A DNA stretch of 5,508 nucleotides from Syntrophaceae bacterium (GTDB lineage Bacteria; Desulfobacterota; Syntrophia; Syntrophales; Smithellaceae): positions 1-5,508 of the forward strand of contig DNYQ01000299.1 in assembly GCA_003506745.1 (NCBI GenBank), written 5' to 3'. The position numbers and the translations under genes are program-made. This document shows, piece by piece, positions 1 to 5,508 of the stretch; within the stretch, counting starts at the first letter, position 1; every line of letters starts with the position of its first letter. The notes below the pieces were generated by a model that made no database searches, had not been told where the DNA came from, and was given only the letters and a program-made list of their open reading frames with translations.

Positions 1-2021
1 GGATGCGTGTCTTTAAGTGAAGCAATCTGACGCAGATTGTCCGCCGTGCGCAAAACCAGAGAGGCCATGTCGCCTTCGGCGATCCCGGTCATTTTAATGA
101 CCTCATCCCAGTTTCCGCCCTGCGCCCAGTAATACATCGCCACTCCCGCGGAAGAAAACAGCCTGGCTCCGGCAAATCCCGCCTTCTCCAGTCGCCGTGA
201 AAGCGGTCGCACCGTCAGGAGCATCTTGCGTAGCGCGGCCATCAGCTTTTGGGACAGTTCCCTGGCAACCAGCGGAACTTCATCATCCCGGTCATAGGCA
301 AATACGGCGGCAACCGACGCCAGAATCTTTTCATTGTCGCCGGGAAACCCCTCCTTCCGCAGGCACTCGGCAACCAAAAGCGGATGGTCCAGCCTCAGCC
401 GCGACGCCCAGCGGCCGTCATCCGTGAGTTTTCCCGCCGCGTCAACAAAACCCTCCTGCTGCAAAAAATCCAGGTGCCGGGAAAAATCCTTCCATAGCAG
501 GTCGGAAGCGGACAGGCCAGGCCTGCCGGTTTTGTTCTGCTGCCAGGCTGCAAAAGACCTTTCAAATATTTTTTTCACGTCGGCGGGCGTCTGGGACAAC
601 AGCAGATTCAACGCCATTGCAAAATCGTTTCGCAACTGGCTGGAAATATCTTCCGGCGAGGCGAAAAGCATTTTTTTAACATGCGCCAGATCCATAAACC
701 GGCCGCTCACCGTCAGCATAAATCCGATATTGTCCTGACCGCGCCGGCCCGCCCTTCCGGTCATCTGCCGGAACTCGGTTACGGAGAGCGGCGCAAAATC
801 ATGACCGTTGAATTGATCGGAATTAAAGAGCGCGATCGTCCGGGCGGGAAAATTCACGCCGGCGGCAACTGTTGTCGTGGCAAAGATCACCCGCAAATGT
901 CCCCGGTTCATCATCTCTTCAACCAGCAGTTTCCAGGCGGGCAATTGTCCGCCGTGATGCGCCGCCAGTCCGGCAGCCCGAAGCGCCTTGATCTGCCGGT
1001 GGCTGCCAAGCGTTGGGAATCGATCCAGCAGCTCGTATAAATCGTCGGTGAACGCATCATTGCCTTTCAGCGCCGTCAGTCCCGTCCGGCAGTTAAGCGC
1101 CGCATCGCACTCCGCCCGCGATTTTAAAAAGAAAATGGCCGGCAAAAGGTTAAACCGCTCCAGCACGCGGATAATCCCCGCATAATCCGGCGGACGGCGG
1201 CTTCCCCGGTGCCGGAATTTTTCTTTTTTCGAAAAATCACTAACAGCCGGTCCGGCTTTTTTCCCTTCCAGAAAAGGATGCAGACAGCCTGACGGATGCA
1301 AAAACAAAGGGTAGAGAGGCACGGGGCGTTTTTCTTCGCGAACCACGGCGCAGCTTTTTTTGCGGATCGATTGAAGCCACGAAGCAATCTCGTCGCCATT
1401 ACCGACGGTGGCCGAAAGCAACAGCAAATTCACGCGCACCGGCAGATAAATCATGATCTCTTCCCAGACCACGCCGCGATCCTGGTCACCCAGAAAGTGA
1501 GCTTCATCCAGAATGACCAGATCGCAGTTCAGGTCAAAACCCTCGTGCATGGCGTCGTAAAGCTGATTGCGCAGGATTTCCGTGGTGCCGACAATGATCG
1601 GGGCTTCGGTGTTTTCCTTGGTGTCGCCGGTGATGATGCCGACATTTTCGGGATCGAAATGCAGGCCGAACTCCACCCATTTGGAATTGGAAAGGGCCTT
1701 AAGCGGCGAGGCATACCAGGCGCGCCCGCCTTTTTCCATGACCGACAAAATGGCTTCCCTTGCAATCCAGGTTTTCCCGGAACCAGTCGGCGCGATGACC
1801 AGGCAATCGCTTTGCCTGATGGCGGCCAGCGCCTGAACCTGAAAATCATCCGGGACAAAAGGCGCCGCCTTAGGTTTGCCGATCTGTGCCAAAACGCTCT
1901 TGAGCGACGGGGCAATCTCCGGTTTCATGAAAATCTTCGATTCCGTCCTTTTGGATTTTCGTCCGGAAAACGGATGTTTAGGCTGGAAAAACGTCTTTTT
2001 GCGAATCAGGCTTTCTTTCAT
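1..2021 (-). CDS. Ski2-like DEAD/DEAH-box ATP-dependent helicase (C-terminus cut off by window edge)
   Basis: A superfamily 2 helicase that would use ATP to unwind or remodel RNA or DNA in the cytoplasm; the substrate cannot be told from sequence. I translated 673 codons on the minus strand without a stop. Motifs in order: FQVQAL (Q-motif-like, residues 60-65), Walker A APTGSGKT (77-84, Lys83), ASPLKALSNSK (Ia, 104-114), GIITGD (128-133), Walker B DEAH (172-175), SAT (203-205), an AAHHGG segment near 353-358, ATTTVAAGVNFPA (V, 381-393) and QMTGRAGRRG (VI, 419-428). The GRAGRRG form with the NFPA motif V points to the Ski2/Mtr4 branch. The rest of the visible protein after about 480 is helical and poorly conserved, as expected for the winged-helix/ratchet part. 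The ATG at 2021 is preferred; an in-frame TAA lies at 2072-2070. GTG codons at 2066 and 2063 and an ATG at 1928 (Met32) are alternatives. No strong ribosome site precedes any of them. The family is certain; the specific role is unknown. Confidence 0.93.
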   Translation of the reverse strand, partial: MKESLIRKKTFFQPKHPFSGRKSKRTESKIFMKPEIAPSLKSVLAQIGKPKAAPFVPDDFQVQALAAIRQSDCLVIAPTGSGKTWIAREAILSVMEKGGRAWYASPLKALSNSKWVEFGLHFDPENVGIITGDTKENTEAPIIVGTTEILRNQLYDAMHEGFDLNCDLVILDEAHFLGDQDRGVVWEEIMIYLPVRVNLLLLSATVGNGDEIASWLQSIRKKSCAVVREEKRPVPLYPLFLHPSGCLHPFLEGKKAGPAVSDFSKKEKFRHRGSRRPPDYAGIIRVLERFNLLPAIFFLKSRAECDAALNCRTGLTALKGNDAFTDDLYELLDRFPTLGSHRQIKALRAAGLAAHHGGQLPAWKLLVEEMMNRGHLRVIFATTTVAAGVNFPARTIALFNSDQFNGHDFAPLSVTEFRQMTGRAGRRGQDNIGFMLTVSGRFMDLAHVKKMLFASPEDISSQLRNDFAMALNLLLSQTPADVKKIFERSFAAWQQNKTGRPGLSASDLLWKDFSRHLDFLQQEGFVDAAGKLTDDGRWASRLRLDHPLLVAECLRKEGFPGDNEKILASVAAVFAYDRDDEVPLVARELSQKLMAALRKMLLTVRPLSRRLEKAGFAGARLFSSAGVAMYYWAQGGNWDEVIKMTGIAEGDMASLVLRTADNLRQIASLKDTH

Positions 2022-2043
2022 AATTGTTTTCTTGTAGCACAGG

Positions 2044-2088
2044 CCTGAATAATGGTAAAGCACCACCGCTTAATGATCCACATTCAGG
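2044..2088. repeat. Imperfect inverted repeat in the helicase leader
   Basis: CCTGAAT (2044-2050) pairs with ATTCAGG (2082-2088). A further three pairs, TGG (2053-2055) with CCA (2078-2080), form after a small internal loop. It lies just upstream of the helicase start, so it could fold in that mRNA leader or bind a regulator. Arms of 7 bp can arise by chance in a region of this size, so the functional reading is weak. Confidence 0.3.
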
Positions 2089-2123
2089 GCGGAATTCAAT
2101 ATTTTGTTTGTTTTTTCGACCGG

Positions 2124-2144
2124 CATTGAACGTTTCTTTCAATG
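2124..2144. repeat. Short inverted repeat CATTGAA-N7-TTCAATG
   Basis: Perfect 7-bp arms, CATTGAA (2124-2130) and TTCAATG (2138-2144), are separated by 7 bases, a spacing that would suit a dimeric repressor or a small hairpin. TTCAAT recurs at 2155-2160, and GTTTC/GAAAC (2132-2136 and 2144-2148) forms an overlapping alternative pairing. It sits mid-way in the divergent gap and could serve either gene. No known regulator site is recognised. Confidence 0.3.
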
Positions 2145-2247
2145 AAACAAGTTTTTCAATTTTATCCAGCCTGAGCACACATCAAGGCAATAAATATTAT
2201 CTCAATTATTTCATGGTCTTATAAAATGTTTCCCTTAAAATAGTCAT

Positions 2248-2276
2248 TTGGCATACTTATTTCATGTATTTAAAAG
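2248..2276 (+). promoter_or_regulatory. Candidate sigma70-type promoter of the small membrane-protein gene
   Basis: TTGGCA (2248-2253) could be the -35 element and TAAAAG (2271-2276) the -10 element, with a 17-base spacer. Each element is a partial match to consensus. Transcription would start near 2283, giving a leader of about 35 bases. The surrounding sequence is so AT-rich that other -10 candidates exist, such as TATAAA at 2220-2225, which has no good -35 partner. Confidence 0.25.
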
Positions 2277-2316
2277 CAAATAGCAATTATTCTTTTAGAA
2301 ACGGAGAATCGGAATT

Positions 2317-2592
2317 ATGAAAAAACTTATGCAGACAGTTCTTTTAGTCGGTTTTATCGTTCTGACCACAGCCACTTTCGGTTTTGCCCAGATCAGCGCC
2401 ACCGGCGAAAATCCCTTCCCGTTTTTCCATCTGGGCTGCCTGATCATCGGCGGACTCATTATTGTTTCTTTGAAGCGCAAATACGACAAACTGTATTTAA
2501 GCGAAGCGATCGGTTCTTTCGCCCTGTATGCCATCCTGATTGCTCTTTTCACGGCGCCGGTTGTCGATGTCATTAAGAGCCTGATGATTTAA
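2317..2592 (+). CDS. Small secreted/membrane protein of unknown function
   Basis: I do not recognise this 91-residue protein. The N-terminus has basic Lys2-Lys3, a hydrophobic core (about 8-20) and GFA-Q at 22-25, which fits a signal peptide cleaved after Ala24. An uncleaved first membrane segment is the alternative. Two hydrophobic stretches follow, about 36-52 (containing [15 protein letters not shown]) and 64-83. They are joined by a charged loop, KRKYDK (53-58). By the positive-inside rule, a processed protein would have both ends in the periplasm and the basic loop in the cytoplasm. Cys41 lies inside the first segment and is not a lipobox cysteine. GGAG at 2303-2306 sits 10 bases before the ATG, which supports this start over the ATG at Met5. 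A strong terminator begins 26 bases after the stop, so the gene is probably monocistronic. The ribosome site, signal-like N-terminus and terminator together make it a likely real gene. Confidence 0.78.
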   Translation: MKKLMQTVLLVGFIVLTTATFGFAQISATGENPFPFFHLGCLIIGGLIIVSLKRKYDKLYLSEAIGSFALYAILIALFTAPVVDVIKSLMI

Positions 2593-2618
2593 ACCCTTCC
2601 CTCCACATATAGTACCAG

Positions 2619-2660
2619 AAGTAAAAGCCCCCGCGCATTCCCTGGCGGGGGTTTTTACTT
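2619..2660 (+). terminator. Intrinsic terminator after the small membrane-protein gene
   Basis: A 16-bp stem (2619-2634 with 2645-2660, including one G-T pair) encloses a 10-base loop. The core is GCCCCCGC against GCGGGGGT. The right arm runs straight into TTTTT (2652-2656), and the left arm carries AAAA (2623-2626), so the hairpin could also work on the opposite strand. It starts 26 bases after the upstream stop codon and separates that gene from ppdK. Confidence 0.9.
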
Positions 2661-2677
2661 TGGAAAAGAAAAAACAC

Positions 2678-2706
2678 TTTACAGCATCCTCTATTTCAAT
2701 TATTAA
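2678..2706 (+). promoter_or_regulatory. Candidate sigma70-type promoter of ppdK
   Basis: TTTACA (2678-2683) matches five of six bases of the -35 consensus. TATTAA (2701-2706), 17 bases further on, matches four of six of the -10 consensus. Transcription would begin near 2713, leaving a leader of about 55 bases that includes the ribosome site. Its position just after the terminator fits ppdK being transcribed on its own. Confidence 0.45.
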
Positions 2707-2767
2707 ACTCAACGCTTGTATTCTTTTACCGCAGAAAAAATATTTCTTTCTAAAGGAGATTAAAAAT

Positions 2768-5508
2768 ATGGCTAAACGTGTTTACACATTCGGGAAGGGA
2801 ATCAATGAAGGCAGAACCGAAATGAAAAACCTTCTCGGCGGCAAAGGCGCAAACCTGGCCGAAATGTCGAATCTGGGAATTCCGGTGCCGGCCGGATTCA
2901 CGATCACCACCGACGTCTGCGTCGAATTTTACAAAAACAACCGGCAATTTCCCTCCGGCCTGGAAAAGGAAGTGGAAACGGCCCTGCAAAAGGTTGAAAA
3001 AACCATGGGGGCGACCTTCGGCGATCCGTCCAACCCCCTTCTGTTGTCCGTCCGCTCCGGCGCGCGTGTCTCCATGCCCGGCATGATGGACACCGTCCTG
3101 AACCTGGGTCTCAATGATGAAACCGTCGAAGGCATCATCCGCATCTCCGGCAATGAACGGTTCGGATGGGATTCCTACCGGCGTTTTGTTCAAATGTACG
3201 GCGACGTCGTCATGGGTCTCAAACCCGCGGATAAGGACGCGCACGATCCGTTTGAAGAAGTGATGGACGAACTCAAGGCCGAAAAGGGCGTCAAGGCCGA
3301 TCTCGATCTGACCATCGCGGATTTGAAGGAACTGGTCAGCCGGTTCAAAAAGCTGATTGTCCGGATGCTGGGCAAGGAATTCCCGACCGATCCCAAAGAA
3401 CAGCTTTGGGGCGCCATCGGCGCGGTCTTCATGTCCTGGAATACCCCCCGCGCCATCCTGTACCGGAAAATGAACAACTTTGACGACAACTGGGGCACCG
3501 CCGTCAACGTGCAGGCCATGGTTTTCGGCAACCGCGGCGAAAGCTGCGCCACCGGCGTCGCCTTCACCCGCGACCCGGCCACCGGCGAAAATCTGTTTTA
3601 CGGCGAATATCTGATCAACGCGCAGGGCGAAGACGTCGTTGCCGGCATCCGCACCCCGCAGCAGGTCACACTCATCGGCTCCCGCCGCTGGGCCAAAGAC
3701 AACAACGTTTCCGAAGAGGAACGCGCCGCGAAATATCCGTCGCTGGAAGAATACATGCCCGCCGCCTACCAGGATCTGGTCAATGTTTACACCAAGCTTG
3801 AACGTCACTATAAGGAAATGCAGGACATTGAATTCACCATCCAGGACCAGAAACTCTGGATGCTCCAGACAAGAACTGGCAAGCGCACAGCCGAAGCGGC
3901 CGTCACGATCGCGGTGGACATGGTCAATGAAAAGCTGATCGACAAGAAAACGGCGCTTCTGCGCATTGATCCGGCGTCGCTGGACCAGCTTCTGCATCCC
4001 ACCTTTGATCCCGAAGCAACCCGCAACGTCATCACCAAGGGACTCCCCGCCTCTCCCGGCGCGGGAACGGGGCGTGTGGTTTTCAACGCGGATGACGCGG
4101 AAGCGTGGAAGGCCCGCGGCGAGAAGGTGATTCTCGTGCGCATTGAAACCTCGCCGGAAGACCTTAAAGGCATGAGCGCGGCACAGGGCGTCCTCACCCA
4201 ACGCGGCGGTATGACCTCGCACGCGGCTGTTGTCGCCCGCGGCATGGGCAAATGCTGCGTTTCCGGCTGCGGCGAGATTGAAATCAGCTACGCCGAAAAG
4301 CAGATCAAATTTAAAAACGCCCTCGTGAAAGAAGGCGACTATATCTCTCTGGACGGCTCCACCGGCGAAGTGATGCTGGGCGAAGTGAAAACCCGCCCCG
4401 CGGAGCTCTCCGACAATTTCGGCATCATCATGCAGTGGGCCGACGAAGCCAAGAAACTGGGCATCCGCACCAACGCGGATACGCCGCATGACGCGGCCGT
4501 CGCCCGGAACTTCGGCGCGCAGGGCATCGGCCTTTGCCGCACGGAGCACATGTTCTTTGAAGGCGACCGCATCAAGGCCGTGCGCGAAATGATCCTGGCC
4601 GACAACCTGGAAGGCCGCAAGAAGGCGCTGGCTAAACTGCTGCCAATGCAGCGTGAAGATTTCTACGGCATTCTGAAGGCCATGGAAGGATACGGCGTCA
4701 CCATCCGCCTGCTCGATCCGCCGCTGCACGAGTTTGTGCCGCATGAAGAGGAAAGCCAGCGTGAAATGGCCTATGAAATGGGCATCTCTTTGGAAGCGGT
4801 CAAAGCCAAAGTCAACGCGCTGCACGAATTCAATCCGATGCTGGGGCATCGCGGCTGTCGTCTGGGCATCTCCTTCCCCGAAATCACCGAAATGCAGGCA
4901 CGCGCGATTTTTGAAGCCGCCTGTCAGTTGACCAAAGAAGGCGTGGACGCGCGTCCCGAGGTCATGGTGCCGCTCGTCGGCATCGTGAAGGAGCTTGCCT
5001 CGCAAAAGGAAATCATCGTCGCCATCGCTAAAAAAGTGATGGAAGAAACCGGTGTAAAAGTCGATTATTCCGTGGGAACCATGATTGAGGTGCCCCGCGC
5101 GGCCGTCACCGCCGACGAAATCGCGAAAGAGGCGGCATTCTTCTCATTCGGCACCAACGACCTGACCCAGATGACCTTCGGCTACAGCCGTGATGATGCG
5201 GGCAAATTCCTGCCCGAATATGTCGCAAAGAAAATCCTGCCGGTCGATCCGTTCCGCGTGCTGGACCGCGACGGCGTTGGAAAGCTGATCAAGATGGCCG
5301 TGGAAAAAGGCCGGGGCGTCAATCCCAAACTGAAAGTCGGCATCTGCGGCGAACACGGAGGAGAACCCAGCTCGATTGAATTCTGCCACCTGACCGGCCT
5401 CAACTATGTCAGCTGCTCGCCCTTCCGGGTGCCCATCGCCCGTCTGGCAGCGGCCCAGGCTGCATTGAAAAACGCATCTCCCGCAAAGAAGGTGGTTGCC
5501 AAAGCAGC
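2768..5508 (+). CDS. ppdK: Pyruvate, phosphate dikinase (3' end outside the window)
   Basis: Cytoplasmic enzyme that interconverts ATP + phosphate + pyruvate and AMP + PPi + phosphoenolpyruvate. It serves gluconeogenesis or PPi-linked glycolysis in anaerobes. The visible 913 residues hold the whole catalytic protein. The N-terminal ATP-grasp domain (about 1-375) has [10 protein letters not shown] (Lys26), SVRSGAR (Arg96), Glu355 and Gln367. The swivelling phosphohistidine domain has [13 protein letters not shown] with His485. The C-terminal PEP/pyruvate barrel (about 540-905) has LCRTEHMFF (Arg591), [10 protein letters not shown] (Arg647), [10 protein letters not shown] (Glu774), GTNDLTQM (Asn797) and [10 protein letters not shown] (Cys860). 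These correspond, from memory, to the Clostridium symbiosum catalytic residues. The chain is about 30 residues longer before His485, mostly from an insert near 304-326, and it ends in a Lys/Ala-rich tail (901-913). AAAGGAG (2752-2758) lies 9 bases before the ATG and fixes the start. No plant-type regulatory kinase gene is visible, although Thr483 precedes the histidine. The stop codon is probably just beyond the edge. Confidence 0.98.
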   Translation, partial: MAKRVYTFGKGINEGRTEMKNLLGGKGANLAEMSNLGIPVPAGFTITTDVCVEFYKNNRQFPSGLEKEVETALQKVEKTMGATFGDPSNPLLLSVRSGARVSMPGMMDTVLNLGLNDETVEGIIRISGNERFGWDSYRRFVQMYGDVVMGLKPADKDAHDPFEEVMDELKAEKGVKADLDLTIADLKELVSRFKKLIVRMLGKEFPTDPKEQLWGAIGAVFMSWNTPRAILYRKMNNFDDNWGTAVNVQAMVFGNRGESCATGVAFTRDPATGENLFYGEYLINAQGEDVVAGIRTPQQVTLIGSRRWAKDNNVSEEERAAKYPSLEEYMPAAYQDLVNVYTKLERHYKEMQDIEFTIQDQKLWMLQTRTGKRTAEAAVTIAVDMVNEKLIDKKTALLRIDPASLDQLLHPTFDPEATRNVITKGLPASPGAGTGRVVFNADDAEAWKARGEKVILVRIETSPEDLKGMSAAQGVLTQRGGMTSHAAVVARGMGKCCVSGCGEIEISYAEKQIKFKNALVKEGDYISLDGSTGEVMLGEVKTRPAELSDNFGIIMQWADEAKKLGIRTNADTPHDAAVARNFGAQGIGLCRTEHMFFEGDRIKAVREMILADNLEGRKKALAKLLPMQREDFYGILKAMEGYGVTIRLLDPPLHEFVPHEEESQREMAYEMGISLEAVKAKVNALHEFNPMLGHRGCRLGISFPEITEMQARAIFEAACQLTKEGVDARPEVMVPLVGIVKELASQKEIIVAIAKKVMEETGVKVDYSVGTMIEVPRAAVTADEIAKEAAFFSFGTNDLTQMTFGYSRDDAGKFLPEYVAKKILPVDPFRVLDRDGVGKLIKMAVEKGRGVNPKLKVGICGEHGGEPSSIEFCHLTGLNYVSCSPFRVPIARLAAAQAALKNASPAKKVVAKA

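Larger units (their letters stand above)
2022..2316. other. AT-rich divergent intergenic region
   Basis: This gap separates the helicase (leftward) from the small membrane-protein gene (rightward), so it should hold the promoters of both. It is clearly more AT-rich than the flanking coding DNA, especially from 2190 to 2300. Short open frames cross it, but they lack ribosome sites and recognisable protein sequence. Two weak inverted repeats and one candidate promoter are listed separately. I see no tRNA, riboswitch or recognisable operator. Confidence 0.7.

Noticed and set aside
197..1185. Several overlapping plus-strand frames of 65-134 residues
   Set aside because: All are antisense to the continuous helicase frame, overlap one another in different phases, and show Pro/Arg/Ser-rich sequence typical of shadow frames.
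1217..1237. Hairpin ATTTTTC-N7-GAAAAAT
   Set aside because: It lies inside the helicase coding frame in Lys/Phe-rich codons (the linker after the SAT motif) and has no GC-rich stem, so it is probably incidental.
1296..2048. A 250-residue open frame on the plus strand opposite the helicase
   Set aside because: It overlaps conserved helicase motifs on the other strand and has no domain or start signal of its own. It is a codon-bias shadow.
2247..2263. A sigma54-like element resembling TTGGCA-N6-TTTCA
   Set aside because: The -24 half looks good, but the invariant GC of the -12 half is replaced by TC, so sigma54 recognition is unlikely.
2716..2744. A second possible ppdK promoter, TTGTAT-N17-AATATT
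   Set aside because: Transcription would start at or inside the ribosome site at 2752-2758, leaving no usable leader.
2750..5005. A 751-residue open frame on the minus strand opposite ppdK
   Set aside because: It lies antisense to a gene with every catalytic motif intact. Its protein is rich in His, Phe and Gly with no recognisable domain, and it has no convincing ribosome site. GC-biased third codon positions of ppdK readily keep an antisense frame open.
1..5508. Possible defence, mobile or otherwise novel multi-gene system
   Set aside because: The helicase branch is housekeeping-like, ppdK is central metabolism, and there are no nucleases, transposases, integrases, direct-repeat arrays or target-site duplications. 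The three genes look like independent units.

Overview
The window has the look of an ordinary chromosomal stretch from a mesophilic, probably anaerobic Gram-negative bacterium. It holds moderately GC-rich coding DNA, AT-rich intergenic DNA, AUG starts and Shine-Dalgarno-type ribosome sites. The helicase resembles, from memory, the Ski2-like proteins of deltaproteobacteria (Desulfobacterota), and PPDK is frequent in anaerobes. A deltaproteobacterial source, possibly a syntroph or sulfate-reducer relative, is therefore my best guess, but no marker gene proves it.

Layout. Positions 1-2021 (minus strand) encode most of a Ski2-like DEAD/DEAH-box helicase whose C-terminus runs off the left edge. 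Positions 2022-2316 are an AT-rich divergent intergenic region with candidate promoters and weak inverted repeats. Positions 2317-2592 (plus) encode a 91-residue predicted membrane protein of unknown function. A strong intrinsic terminator at 2619-2660 closes it. A candidate promoter at 2678-2706 and a clear ribosome site then lead into ppdK, pyruvate phosphate dikinase, from 2768 to beyond the right edge. Its catalytic part is complete, but its stop codon is not in the window.

The three genes look like three separate transcription units. The helicase is divergent from the other two, and the terminator separates the small gene from ppdK. Nothing in the sequence ties the helicase to ppdK functionally. 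The helicase would act on structured RNA or DNA. PPDK would interconvert pyruvate and phosphoenolpyruvate at the ATP/PPi node of central carbon metabolism.

I found no mobile element, CRISPR array, tRNA or rRNA, and no convincing undescribed system. The least explained item is the small membrane protein. The long antisense open frames opposite both large genes are best explained as codon-bias shadows.
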